Positions 18,576 to 27,174 of a stretch of DNA of 64,000 bases are shown here, piece after piece. Position 1 is the first letter of the stretch. Each line of letters begins with the position of its first letter. Where the stretch lies: the NCBI GenBank assembly GCA_044379485.1, contig JBIPOE010000003.1, positions 72,163 to 136,162 on the forward strand. Direction: 5' to 3'. The position numbers and the translations under genes were made by a program. The notes beneath the pieces were generated by a model, which worked only from the letters and a program-made list of their open reading frames with translations, did no database searches and was not told where the DNA came from. This DNA comes from CAMDMI01 sp044379485. Lineage in GTDB: Bacteria; Bacteroidota; Bacteroidia; Cytophagales; Flexibacteraceae.

Positions 18576-18989
18576 ATGAAAAATTTAGCAATTAAAAAAT
18601 TAATAGGCTTTACAAGTATTGGTTTAATAATGTTTGGTTGTGCCAATAATGTAAAAGAAGAGGTTAAACCAGCACCTTTACCAAAGCCTAATCCTGTTGA
18701 CACAACTTCTAAGGATACCAGCGTAGTGGTAATTGTAAAGGTTAAATATTCGGAAGTTTCATCTGTTTTAGAAAGTGCGTGTTATGGCTGCCATAGTGGC
18801 GGTTCTGGTGGTGCAACATTTGGCGACTATTCCACTCTTAATAATTACTTGAAAAAGGATAGTACTAAATTTATTAATTCAATAACCCATGCCCCAGGTG
18901 CAAAAAATATGCCCGATGGAGGCGAAAAATTGCCTTCCGATAAAATATTAAAAATACTGGCCTGGATTAGACAAGGCATAAATCCATAA
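18576..18989 (+). CDS. c-type heme-motif lipoprotein
   Basis: This 137-residue lipoprotein has a lipobox (LIMFGC) at about residues 17-22, then a Pro-rich linker and a cytochrome-like domain. It contains a single CYGCH heme-binding motif followed by a Gly-rich stretch and NMPDGGEKLPSDKILKILAWI, the typical end of planctomycete-type cytochrome c domains. The open frame begins 18 bases earlier, but I prefer the ATG at 18576 because it directly precedes the charged n-region of the signal. It probably acts as a one-heme electron carrier on the periplasmic face. The DUF5777 barrel gene follows after 7 bases, a pairing that suggests a shared envelope redox role. Confidence 0.78.
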   Translation: MKNLAIKKLIGFTSIGLIMFGCANNVKEEVKPAPLPKPNPVDTTSKDTSVVVIVKVKYSEVSSVLESACYGCHSGGSGGATFGDYSTLNNYLKKDSTKFINSITHAPGAKNMPDGGEKLPSDKILKILAWIRQGINP

Positions 18990-18996
18990 CTATCAC

Positions 18997-19872
18997 ATGA
19001 AAATACACGCTTATCTATTTTTATCGGCACTCCTTTTTTCATTTACGATAAAAGTGAATGCGCAGGATGACATGTTAAACATGCTGGACAATGGGCCAAA
19101 AGGTCCCGAGCCTGTAAAAGCTACATTCAAAACCACCCGAGTTTTAAATGGGCATAGCATAGAGCAAGTCGCAAAAAAGCATCTTGATTTCAGGATCAAT
19201 CATCGTTTCGGTTTGCTTAACTCAGGCTACGACCAATTTTGGGGTTTGGATTTTGCCAGAATCAGGCTGAGTCTGGAATATGGAATTACAGATGATTTGA
19301 TGGTTGGAATTGGAAGAAATAACTTTGGCAGAAAGGCATGGGATTATTTTGCTAAGTATAAAATTCTGAAACAAACCAATACGAATTCTATGCCTTTTTC
19401 TTTATCTGCTTTTGCTTCCGCAGCTGTGGACATTACAAAAGTTGAAGGCACATCAACACTCACGGATAGAACTACTTATACGTATCAACTTTTAATTGCC
19501 AGAAAGTTTTCTGAGTCTATTTCATTGCAGTTGACACCAACAATGATTCATCGAAATCAGGTTGAGTCGAAAAATCTGAAGAATGATATTTTTGCAATTG
19601 GAATTGGTGGTAGATTTAAAATAACTAAAAGAACGTCTTTTAACATTGAATATTTCCATCTATTGGATCCCAAAAAAGCCTCCAATCAATCCCTTCAGAA
19701 TAGTCTTAGTGTAGGTTTTGACATTGAAACTGGTGGCCATGTTTTCCAACTACATTTCACCAATTCGGTAGGTTTGATCGAAAAGGACTTTATCGCAAAT
19801 ACAACCAATAAATGGGAAAAAGGACAGGTTGGGTATGGTTTTAACATTTCCCGAACCTTTAGTTTTAAGTAA
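18997..19872 (+). CDS. DUF5777 family outer-membrane beta-barrel protein
   Basis: This 291-residue exported protein has a signal peptide ending near VNAQ (residue 22). The mature part is rich in alternating beta strands, with conserved features such as RVLNGHSIEQ, DFRINHRFG, DFARIRLSLEYGITDDLMVG and VFQLHFTNS, and it ends in an aromatic FSFK typical of barrels. This matches the DUF5777 (transporter-like barrel) family, whose function is unknown and whose genes often sit beside cytochrome-like genes. That is the case here, with the heme-motif lipoprotein gene 7 bases upstream, so they are probably one operon. Confidence 0.8.
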   Translation: MKIHAYLFLSALLFSFTIKVNAQDDMLNMLDNGPKGPEPVKATFKTTRVLNGHSIEQVAKKHLDFRINHRFGLLNSGYDQFWGLDFARIRLSLEYGITDDLMVGIGRNNFGRKAWDYFAKYKILKQTNTNSMPFSLSAFASAAVDITKVEGTSTLTDRTTYTYQLLIARKFSESISLQLTPTMIHRNQVESKNLKNDIFAIGIGGRFKITKRTSFNIEYFHLLDPKKASNQSLQNSLSVGFDIETGGHVFQLHFTNSVGLIEKDFIANTTNKWEKGQVGYGFNISRTFSFK

Positions 19873-20006
19873 TAACAGACCAGAATTTAAAAAATTGGCT
19901 TTTTGAAATTGCTATGGTTAATAGCAATAGACGTAAATTGTATTTCTAAGCCGAATTTCAGATAATTTTATTTAAGAGTTTGGAACCCAAAAGCCTTTAT
20001 TAGGTT

Positions 20007-20014
20007 TACTTTTG
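20007..20014 (+). promoter_or_regulatory. -7 promoter box of rimO
   Basis: TACTTTTG fits TAnnTTTG exactly and lies 17 bases before the rimO start codon, giving a very short leader. The best upstream TTG is about 24 bases away, longer than usual. Confidence 0.55.
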
Positions 20015-20030
20015 CATCCCATTTCTTAAA

Positions 20031-21344
20031 ATGAAAACAAAAGGTACTATTCAGAATAAGGTCAACATTGTAACCCTTGGTTGCTCTAAGAATCTGGTTG
20101 ACAGCGAAAATATTTATACACAGTTGCTTGCCAATCGGTTTGAAGTGGAGCATGAGTCCAAAAAAGATGATGCCCAAATTGTAATTGTGAATACCTGTGG
20201 ATTTATTGATAATGCAAAGCAGGAATCTATCGATACAATCTTGAGATATGCAGATGCGAAGCAACAGGGATTGATTGATAAATTATATGTAACGGGTTGT
20301 TTATCTGCACGGTACAAGGATGATTTGGAAAAGGAAATCCCCACAGTAGATGCTTATTTTGGGACGAGTGAGTTACCACGTCTATTAAAGACATTAAAAG
20401 CAGATTACAAACATGAGTTGGTTGGAGAGCGGTTAATCACTACACCAAGCCACTATGCCTATTTGAAAATAGCAGAAGGATGTGATAGACCTTGTTCTTT
20501 TTGCGCAATCCCACTAATGCGTGGTAAGCACATTTCATTTCCTGAAGAGCAGCTGATCACCCAGGTTCAAAACTTTGTAAAAAAAGGAACCAAAGAGATT
20601 ATCTTAATTGCCCAGGATTTAACGTATTATGGTTTAGATATTTACAAAAAGCGTGGGCTTTCTGATTTGTTAAGGAAAATTTCAGATGTGGATGGTGTGG
20701 AATGGATTCGACTTCAATATGCCTATCCTTCTGGCTTTCCAACTGATATTTTGGACGTTATGGCTGAACGGGAAAATATTTGTAGCTATTTGGATATGCC
20801 TTTACAAAGCGGTTCGGACAAGGTTTTGAAACTAATGCGAAGGGGAATTACCAGGCAAAAAACCGAAGATTTAATTTCTGAGATCCGGTCAAAAGTTCCT
20901 GATATAGCCTTGAGAACCACGCTAATTGCTGGCCACCCTGGTGAAGAAGAATCCGATTTTGAGGAAACGCTTGATTTTGTGAGCCGCATGCGGTTTGATA
21001 GATTAGGAGTGTTTACCTATTCGCATGAGGACCAAACGCATGCTTTTTCCATGGATGACAATGTACCTGAAGAGGAAAAACAAAGGCGTCAAGATGATAT
21101 AATGTTGATTCAGGAGGAAATTTCATTTGAACTCAACCAAACAAAAATAGGTAATACTTATAAAGTATTGATAGACAGAAAGGAGGGCGAATATTTTGTT
21201 GGACGAACCGAATATGATTCTCCCGAAGTAGATAATGAAGTTTTGATAGAAGCCAAGGGTATTTATCTTCCAATTGGACACTTTGCGAATGTAAAAATTA
21301 ATGATGCCACCGAGTTCGATTTGTATGGCAAAGTTGTTTTGTAA
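20031..21344 (+). CDS. rimO: ribosomal protein S12 methylthiotransferase RimO
   Basis: This 437-residue radical SAM enzyme methylthiolates an Asp residue of ribosomal protein S12. The N-terminal UPF0004 domain contains LGCSKNLVDSE and two further conserved cysteines (VNTCGFI, VTGCLSARY) for the auxiliary iron-sulfur cluster. The radical SAM motif CDRPCSFC begins at about residue 151. The C-terminal TRAM domain (about 375-437) starts at KIGNTYKVLID. NLVDSE and CDRPCSFCAIPLMRG distinguish RimO from MiaB. The gene is monocistronic as far as can be seen and precedes tRNA-Pro. Confidence 0.97.
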   Translation: MKTKGTIQNKVNIVTLGCSKNLVDSENIYTQLLANRFEVEHESKKDDAQIVIVNTCGFIDNAKQESIDTILRYADAKQQGLIDKLYVTGCLSARYKDDLEKEIPTVDAYFGTSELPRLLKTLKADYKHELVGERLITTPSHYAYLKIAEGCDRPCSFCAIPLMRGKHISFPEEQLITQVQNFVKKGTKEIILIAQDLTYYGLDIYKKRGLSDLLRKISDVDGVEWIRLQYAYPSGFPTDILDVMAERENICSYLDMPLQSGSDKVLKLMRRGITRQKTEDLISEIRSKVPDIALRTTLIAGHPGEEESDFEETLDFVSRMRFDRLGVFTYSHEDQTHAFSMDDNVPEEEKQRRQDDIMLIQEEISFELNQTKIGNTYKVLIDRKEGEYFVGRTEYDSPEVDNEVLIEAKGIYLPIGHFANVKINDATEFDLYGKVVL

Positions 21345-21364
21345 AAATAATTTGGCCCTTTTGT

Positions 21365-21393
21365 TTGATTAAATTAAAATAATTGTACTTTTG
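21365..21393 (+). promoter_or_regulatory. tRNA-Pro promoter
   Basis: TTG (21365-21367), an 18-bp spacer and TACTTTTG (21386-21393) form a good Bacteroidota primary promoter. It ends 43 bases before the mature tRNA, which implies a processed 5' leader. Confidence 0.7.
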
Positions 21394-21436
21394 CACTCCC
21401 AATTCGAAAACGGTGAAAATCATTTTCGTTTCAGTT

Positions 21437-21510
21437 CGGGGTGTAGCGTAGCCCGGTATCGCGCCTGCTTTGGGAGCAGGAGGTCATCAGTTCGAATCTG
21501 GTCACCCCGA
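21437..21510 (+). tRNA. trnP: tRNA-Pro (UGG)
   Basis: This is a 74-nt tRNA with acceptor stem CGGGGTG/CACCCCG and discriminator A. The anticodon stem CCTGC/GCAGG has loop TTTGGGA, giving anticodon TGG. The T arm is CTGGTTCG-like, read as CAGTTCGAATCTG. CCA is not encoded. The 3' half, from the variable loop through the terminator, is repeated downstream at 108-bp spacing. Confidence 0.96.
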
Positions 21511-21513
21511 CTT

Positions 21514-21545
21514 AAAAGGACCTAACGTATTTAGGTCCTTTTTTT
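21514..21545 (+). terminator. tRNA-Pro terminator, first copy
   Basis: AAGGACCTAA pairs with TTTAGGTCCTT around a short CGTA loop, and a T tract follows. It belongs to the 108-bp unit. Confidence 0.9.
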
Positions 21546-21621
21546 ATGCCTAATAATTTTATGGATATCGCGTGCCGCTATGGCGGCAAGGTCATCAGTT
21601 CGAATCTGGTCACCCCGACTT

Positions 21622-21653
21622 AAAAGGACCTAACGTTTTTAGGTCCTTTTTTT
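21622..21653 (+). terminator. tRNA-Pro terminator, second copy
   Basis: This is the same hairpin and T tract as the copy 108 bp upstream, with one base changed in the loop region. The third unit's copy (from about 21730) has lost the complementary arm. Confidence 0.85.
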
Positions 21654-21862
21654 ATGCCTAATAATTTTATGGATATCGCGTGCCGCTATGGCGGCAAGGT
21701 CATCAGTTCGAATCTGGTCACCCCGACTTAAAAGGGCCTAACTTATTTAGAATAAGCATTGCAAATTCCTAATTCACAACCGTTTAGAATCTTATTTGAC
21801 CGTTTTCCAAATTTTTTAAATTGATTGTAAAATAAAATAAGCAAATAGTGGCTCGATTTAAA

Positions 21863-23332
21863 ATGAAATATTCATCTGTTTTTTGGCTAATATCCATTCT
21901 ATTGTTTGGAAAAAGCCATATAGTTAAAGCTCAGGTAATAAGTTTAGATGAGGCCATCCAAAAGGCAAAAAACAATAGCCCTATTTCAAAACAAATAAGG
22001 TCCAGGTATCAGGCCGAGAAATGGCGTTTTAAAGCGAACAAAGCCTTTTTGCAACCTCAGCTTGGATTAACCGCTCAGATCCCAGGATTTACACGAACGA
22101 TAAACCAAATTACCCAACCTGATGGAAGCATATTGTTTAGGCCGCTTAGCCAAAACTTTTCTTCTGGAACACTTTCTTTAAGCCAAAACTTGGTAGCTAC
22201 CGGAGGAACTCTATCACTAAATTCTGGTTTAAGTCGAATAGATCTTTTTGAAAACCAAGGAGATAATCCAAATTATTACTGGCGATCTGCACCTCTATTT
22301 CTGTCTTTCACGCAGCCACTTTTTAGAATAAACCAAATCAAATGGGATTGGCAGCAGCAAAAAATTAGTTTTGATGAGGCTACCAGGGTTCAACTGGAAC
22401 AATTGGAAGATCTTAGTATATCTGTAACCCAAAAGTATTTCGAATTATTAATTTCTGAAGTGCAATTAAAAAATGCACAATACAATTTAAAGAACAATGA
22501 TACCATTTTCAGGATTAGCCAAGGTCGGTTTGGAATAGGAAAAATAGCTGAAAATGAGTTACTTCAGGTTGAACTTGGTTTGATGAATGCACGGAATTCA
22601 GTTGAAAGAAGTACAGTTAACAAACTAACAAGTGAAAAGGAATTAAGAAATCTTTTGGGTGAATATGATAAAGTAGGAATCATTGAGGTTACACTTCCAT
22701 CAGAAGTTCCACGACCAGTTTTAGATGCCGAAAAGGCACAAATTGCTGCCAGAGAAAATAGAAGTGATTATAAAACATTGGAAATGAATGAAAATATGGC
22801 GAGAATGAATCTTCGTTCTTCTCAAATATCAAGACGATTTACTGCTGACCTGAATCTTTCGGTCGGATTTAACCAAACGGCCACCAATTTGAACGCTGCA
22901 TTTAAGAATCTTGAAAGTCAGCAAAGTGCATTTGTTGGAATCAATGTTCCTTTAACCAATGGAGGTCGCAATAAAGCCCAGGTGAAACAGGCTGAGGCTG
23001 AATTAAATGCTACCTTGGAAAATATTAAAAACCGGAAAAACATTATTGATATTCAAGTGTTTAATCAAGTAATGCAATTGCGACAATTGCAGGCCAGTCT
23101 GGATATTTCTGCCAAAGCAGATACCATTGCCCAACGCCGGTATGAAATGGCCAAGAATCGATATTTGATTGGCAAAATTGACATTACCAATTTAACTATT
23201 GCTCAACAAGAAAAGGATGAGGCACTTATCAATTTTTTGCAAACGCTTCAACAGTATTGGATTGCCTGGTATTCACTTCGAAGAGCCACTCTTTTTGATT
23301 TTATGCAATCAAAGAAGATAAGTCCTGAATAG
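21863..23332 (+). CDS. TolC family outer-membrane efflux protein
   Basis: This 489-residue outer-membrane channel has a signal peptide MKYSSVFWLISILL ending near VKAQ. It has the duplicated TolC pattern: two long coiled-coil segments (around VISLDEAIQKAKNNSP and the later ITNLTIAQQEKDEALINFLQ) and beta-strand insertions. TolC proteins form trimeric channels that connect with RND or ABC exporters. No membrane-fusion or pump gene is adjacent, so the pump partner is elsewhere. An in-frame GTG at 21848 would add five residues, but the ATG at 21863 begins a standard signal peptide. The gene follows the tRNA-Pro repeat array. Confidence 0.92.
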   Translation: MKYSSVFWLISILLFGKSHIVKAQVISLDEAIQKAKNNSPISKQIRSRYQAEKWRFKANKAFLQPQLGLTAQIPGFTRTINQITQPDGSILFRPLSQNFSSGTLSLSQNLVATGGTLSLNSGLSRIDLFENQGDNPNYYWRSAPLFLSFTQPLFRINQIKWDWQQQKISFDEATRVQLEQLEDLSISVTQKYFELLISEVQLKNAQYNLKNNDTIFRISQGRFGIGKIAENELLQVELGLMNARNSVERSTVNKLTSEKELRNLLGEYDKVGIIEVTLPSEVPRPVLDAEKAQIAARENRSDYKTLEMNENMARMNLRSSQISRRFTADLNLSVGFNQTATNLNAAFKNLESQQSAFVGINVPLTNGGRNKAQVKQAEAELNATLENIKNRKNIIDIQVFNQVMQLRQLQASLDISAKADTIAQRRYEMAKNRYLIGKIDITNLTIAQQEKDEALINFLQTLQQYWIAWYSLRRATLFDFMQSKKISPE

Positions 23333-23356
23333 ATTTGCAGTTCCAATTCAGGATAA

Positions 23357-23698
23357 ATGCCAGAAACCAAAAGCACCGAAACAATTGATAAGGAATTCAA
23401 AACCATCGAATTTCAGTTTATTAAGCGATTTAAAAAGAAGCCAACGCTTGAAGGTATCTTGCTTTTGATCGGGTTTCAGGAATGTCCGGAAAGTAAATTG
23501 AGTAGGGATAAAGAGGAAAAACTGGATTTGATTAATCTGGGTATGTTGGTTGTTTTAGAAAGAATGGGTTATTTCAAACGAGTTAAGTCTGATACGACAT
23601 GGCCAGCTTTTGAGCCAACTGAGCAAAGGGCGGAAGAAAATAAGGAGGCGATAGTACGAAAAGGGATCGTGGACTACTTTAGAAACTACAGTTGGTAA
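23357..23698 (+). CDS. conserved hypothetical protein
   Basis: This 113-residue soluble protein is predicted to be mostly helical. It contains GILLLIGFQECPESKL and LINLGMLVVLERMGYFKRV, and ends VDYFRNYSW. I do not recognise a characterised family, although the overall pattern (hydrophobic helix, then a stretch ending in GYF) resembles small conserved Bacteroidota hypotheticals. It starts 24 bases after the tolC stop and ends one base before the next gene, so it is probably translated in an operon with the DUF6155-like gene. Confidence 0.65.
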   Translation: MPETKSTETIDKEFKTIEFQFIKRFKKKPTLEGILLLIGFQECPESKLSRDKEEKLDLINLGMLVVLERMGYFKRVKSDTTWPAFEPTEQRAEENKEAIVRKGIVDYFRNYSW

Positions 23699-23699
23699 A

Positions 23700-24233
23700 A
23701 TGGCCAAAAAACAGCTAGTCAAAGAGTTAGAGAAACAGGATAAGGAAGAGCTAGTTCGGCTTTTAGGAGAAATGGCAAAACGATTTCCCATTGCCAATAT
23801 GTATCTAACCATGGAATTTGGCTTTGAAAGTGCCGGCATTATTGAAAAGTATAAAAAAGCTCTTGAAAAAGAATACTTCCCAACAAGGGGACATGGAAAG
23901 GCAAGGAGTTCACGGGTAAATAAAATCCTGAAAGAGTTTGCTCAGATTGCAGCTTTCAAAGAAGATATTCTGGAAATGCAATGGTATCAAATTGAAAGAG
24001 CCGTAGTTTATTATCAGGCTTATCACCATGAATATGAGGCATTTATTAATAATTTATTAAAAAACTGGACGACATTTTTGTCTGCAGCAAGATCAGAAAA
24101 CATTTTGCCTCAATTTGAGGAAAGAATCAAAATCATGTTTTCAGATCATTTCAAAAAATTCTGGCTTTACGGAAGGCTTTGGGAAATTTATCAAGATCCA
24201 ATGGTTGAAGAGGCTGAGATTTTTGAAGATTAA
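23700..24233 (+). CDS. DUF6155-like hypothetical protein
   Basis: This 177-residue helical protein starts MAKKQLVKELEKQDKEELVRLL. It has a conserved KEYFPTRGHGKARSSRVNK segment and a C-terminal half rich in aromatics (QWYQIERAVVYYQAYHHEYEAF). It resembles the DUF6155 family, whose function is unknown; that assignment is from memory of the pattern and is not certain. The gene begins one base after the preceding small gene's stop, which suggests translational coupling. It converges with puuD, with 5 bases between stops and no hairpin terminator visible. Confidence 0.65.
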   Translation: MAKKQLVKELEKQDKEELVRLLGEMAKRFPIANMYLTMEFGFESAGIIEKYKKALEKEYFPTRGHGKARSSRVNKILKEFAQIAAFKEDILEMQWYQIERAVVYYQAYHHEYEAFINNLLKNWTTFLSAARSENILPQFEERIKIMFSDHFKKFWLYGRLWEIYQDPMVEEAEIFED

Positions 24234-24238
24234 TGAAC

Positions 24239-25633
24239 CTATTGTTTAGCGCCTTGCTCAATCCATCTCCCAATCAACTCCCGCTCTTCATCCGTTATTT
24301 TTGTTTTATTACCTTGAGGCATCGTCTTTGTGTGAACGGCTCTGTTTAAGATTTTTTCACGGTGTTTATAGCACTGTTCATAGGTTTCAAACATAGCGCC
24401 AGCTGGAGCAACTTTTGTGACATTATCAGTTGGATTTGCAGAATGGCAAGTGACGCACCTTTGCTGAAAAATAGGCTGAACTTGTTCATAAACAACCTGA
24501 TCCCCTGAAGTGGAAATTCTTTTTGGTGCTGAAATAATAACAGCAGCAAAAATTGAAACAGCACCAATTGGTAAAAGCCAAACCAAATTCTGGCCTTTTT
24601 CATGCATGTTTATATAGTGCCTTACTGCAACACTCCCAAGAATCAAAATAGCAAGAATCAACCAATTTAAACCACCACCAAAAGTAGAAGGGAAGTGGTT
24701 GCTGATCATTACAAAAATAACCGGTAGTGTGGTGTAGTTGTTGTGCAGGGATCGTAAACCTGCATATTTACCAATCTCAGGATCAACGAGTTTTCCTGAT
24801 TTAGCCGCACGAACCAAGGCCTTTTGGGCAGGTATGATGACAAAGAAAACGTTGCCCACCATGATGGTTCCAAGCAAGGCACCAATATGAATAAATGCAG
24901 CTCTTCCACTTAAAAAGTGGGTGAGAAAAATCGAAATGCCAACAATTATGGCAAAACCAACCAATGCAAACGTTTTCTTCTGGGCCAAAAGGGGAGATCG
25001 GCATAAGAAATCATAAACCAGCCATCCAAAAATCAAAGTTCCAATCCCAATACAAACTGCGGTAGAGCCAGATATATCCGAAACTGCAGGATCAATCATA
25101 AAAGATTCTGCATTCAAATAGTAAACCACCATTAAAAGGAAAACACCTGATAACCAGGTAAAGTAGGCTTCATATTTGAACCAGTGTAGGGTTTTTGGTA
25201 AGACCTTTGGGGCGGTTTTATACTTTTCCAAATAGTAAAAACCACCTCCATGGACTGCCCAAAGATTTCCGGCCAATTCATCACGAAGATTTTCTTTTCG
25301 GTTGAGGCTATTTTCTAAAAATATGAAATAGAAAGATGCGCCAATCCATGCAATTCCGATAACTACATGAAACCATCGAATGAGCAAATTGAGCCAATCA
25401 AGGACATGGGCTTCCCAGCCAAGTTCACCAATAATTAGATATAATCCATAACTGAAAACCGAAAATGGAATGGCCCAAAAAAAGACGCTTTTAGTTGTTG
25501 TAATTTCATCGCTTAGCTCCTCTACATTTTTTAATGGCAACCGTCCATCGGAAATTAACTTGTGCAATGCGTAAGTTATCCAGGCTGCTAAGCCCAAAAT
25601 GAAAAGAAAAAAGAAAAAGGCAAGGTGTAGCAT
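24239..25633 (-). CDS. puuD: membrane urate oxidase PuuD with C-terminal cytochrome c
   Basis: This 464-residue protein has about eight or nine membrane helices (residues 1-370) and a periplasmic cytochrome c domain. The heme motif CVTCH is at about residue 394, and a later Met is in TMPQGNK. This matches the PuuD-type urate hydroxylase, which oxidises urate to 5-hydroxyisourate and passes electrons to the respiratory chain. Helix signatures include IRWFHVVIGIAWIGASFYF and LHNNYTTLPVIFVMISNHFP. It is the last gene on its strand of the urate cluster, which supplies the next two pathway steps (UraH and UraD). The gap to the next upstream gene is 73 bases. Confidence 0.93.
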   Translation of the reverse strand: MLHLAFFFFLFILGLAAWITYALHKLISDGRLPLKNVEELSDEITTTKSVFFWAIPFSVFSYGLYLIIGELGWEAHVLDWLNLLIRWFHVVIGIAWIGASFYFIFLENSLNRKENLRDELAGNLWAVHGGGFYYLEKYKTAPKVLPKTLHWFKYEAYFTWLSGVFLLMVVYYLNAESFMIDPAVSDISGSTAVCIGIGTLIFGWLVYDFLCRSPLLAQKKTFALVGFAIIVGISIFLTHFLSGRAAFIHIGALLGTIMVGNVFFVIIPAQKALVRAAKSGKLVDPEIGKYAGLRSLHNNYTTLPVIFVMISNHFPSTFGGGLNWLILAILILGSVAVRHYINMHEKGQNLVWLLPIGAVSIFAAVIISAPKRISTSGDQVVYEQVQPIFQQRCVTCHSANPTDNVTKVAPAGAMFETYEQCYKHREKILNRAVHTKTMPQGNKTKITDEERELIGRWIEQGAKQ

Positions 25634-25706
25634 TAAATTAATCTAAAAGTGGCCTCCTAGCGCCCAAAGGGGGAACAGATACAGATTTATAACTCATAAC
25701 TCAACA

Positions 25707-27140
25707 TTAAGCATTTTTTCGTCTGTCTGTCAATATTTTATAAAATGATCTACTTCTTATTTCTTCCAAAGTCAGACCTGTTACCAAGGCTTCTTCTTCC
25801 GAAATTGCACCACAATTCATGGCTTTTAGGAAATAGTTCAACAATCCTTGACCAGTTGCTGCATCATCAAAAACATCACCCAACAAAGTTGCCTGAGCTG
25901 CTTTTTCAACAAAGTTTTTTAAACGAATCGCTGCATCTTCATAACTATCCAAAAAGAAAGTATAAGTCGCTGCATATCGGGTTGGAAGTTGCGCAGGATT
26001 CAAATCCCAGCCTTGGTAAAATCCATTGATAAGGGAGTGCGTTGTATGGTCGAACCCTAATTTCCAGGCTTTGTGGACCACTTCCCGATTTTCAATTTCC
26101 TGTTGTGTGGTAAGGTTTTCGCCTCTGTGTGGACCCACTGGCATCACATTCGTTGCGCCATCAGAAAGCATTATTCCAGTATGACCAAGAGCAACTCGAG
26201 TCATATGATGGGCAAAGTCGCAAACCTGGTGGCTCATGGTTTGGTACTTGGCAGTGATATTGCAAGATGCCGTGTAATCGTAGGTACCAAAATGGGCTGC
26301 TATGCATCTGCCTTTGCTTGCCCGAATCAAACGAAAAAGTGGGTTTTTTCCATCGGCATCCATTACTGCCTGGGTTGCTTCGACCATCATTTCCATTTTC
26401 AAACTGCCTTCAGCCAAATTGTATGCTTTTTCCAGAATTTCGAAAAGTTTAACAATGGCCTCAATTTGTTCAGGGATAGTAACTTTGGGTAACATCACCA
26501 CAAAATTTTCAGGAAGTTTGCCACCAGAAGCATCCAAAAGAGAACTTATGAAAATGTCTAAAGTTCTGATGCCACGGTATTTTAAATCTTCTGTAAAAGG
26601 TTTTATTCGAATTCCGATAAAAGGCGAAATGGTTCCAGCCTTCATGCCTTTGGCAAGTTCCAAACCAGCAGTTACGGCAGTTTCATCTTCCTCCTGGTCT
26701 GAGCGGTTTCCAAAACCATCCTCAAAGTCTATCCTAAAATCTTCCACTGCCTCACGTTCCAGTTTGGCTTTTACCTTGTTATAGACAGACCAGGAAAGCC
26801 AGGCATGTTCTTTTTTTCTGTCAGATTCGGTCATTTTTGCCAAACGATCTGAAAGATCTTTCACCTCAGCATCTGATTCTGGAAGCGTTTCAAAGCCTTT
26901 AATTTTCAAGACTTTGGCAAGAATGGCAAAGTTTGGGGCATAGGTTAACAGATTGTTAAGTGCATTTTTACCCATTCTTTGTGTGCTATCTGCTTTAAAA
27001 AGATTGGCACCACCATAGACAGTGTGTACAGGTTGTCTTTGGATAATCTCACCTGGATAAAGTAGGTTAAACGCTGCATTTGCAATTTTCAAGTCCTGAA
27101 AAACAGCCTCTTTTTCTGATTGGGGTATGGTTAATTTCAT
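25707..27140 (-). CDS. DUF6986 aldolase-superfamily protein of the urate cluster
   Basis: This 477-residue protein is related to the HpcH/HpaI aldolase and malate-synthase type TIM barrels (DUF6986, sometimes labelled phosphoenolpyruvate kinase in databases without biochemical proof). Visible features are RIDFEDGFGNRSDQEEDE, the acidic metal-site candidate EMMVEATQAV, HFGTYDYTASCNI and LINGFYQGWDLNPAQLPTRYAA. Placement between puuD and uraH/uraD ties it to purine catabolism. A role on glyoxylate or another ureide breakdown product would fit the fold, but that is inference. It has no signal peptide and is cytosolic. Confidence 0.82.
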   Translation of the reverse strand: MKLTIPQSEKEAVFQDLKIANAAFNLLYPGEIIQRQPVHTVYGGANLFKADSTQRMGKNALNNLLTYAPNFAILAKVLKIKGFETLPESDAEVKDLSDRLAKMTESDRKKEHAWLSWSVYNKVKAKLEREAVEDFRIDFEDGFGNRSDQEEDETAVTAGLELAKGMKAGTISPFIGIRIKPFTEDLKYRGIRTLDIFISSLLDASGGKLPENFVVMLPKVTIPEQIEAIVKLFEILEKAYNLAEGSLKMEMMVEATQAVMDADGKNPLFRLIRASKGRCIAAHFGTYDYTASCNITAKYQTMSHQVCDFAHHMTRVALGHTGIMLSDGATNVMPVGPHRGENLTTQQEIENREVVHKAWKLGFDHTTHSLINGFYQGWDLNPAQLPTRYAATYTFFLDSYEDAAIRLKNFVEKAAQATLLGDVFDDAATGQGLLNYFLKAMNCGAISEEEALVTGLTLEEIRSRSFYKILTDRRKNA

Positions 27141-27174
27141 ATTAGTTAATTGGTATTTCTAATGGAATATGTAT

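Larger units (their letters stand above)
21483..21740 (+). repeat. 108-bp tandem array of tRNA-Pro 3' half plus terminator
   Basis: Units begin at 21483, 21591 and 21699, a period of exactly 108 bp. Each unit starts with the tRNA-Pro variable loop, T arm and acceptor 3' strand, then carries the terminator, then a linker. The first two units are complete and differ at only about one position (GTATTT versus GTTTTT). The third stops after the tRNA part and a degenerate terminator. The linker ends with TATCGCG and a perfect stem TGCCGC-TATG-GCGGCA (21573-21588 and 21681-21696), placed where the tRNA anticodon arm would be. The partial copies lack the 5' acceptor strand, so they are not functional tRNAs. 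Confidence 0.93.

Noticed and set aside
21483..21740. CRISPR-like array at tRNA-Pro
   Set aside because: The period is 108 bp, there are only two full units, and the repeats are made of tRNA and terminator sequence without variable spacers or cas genes.
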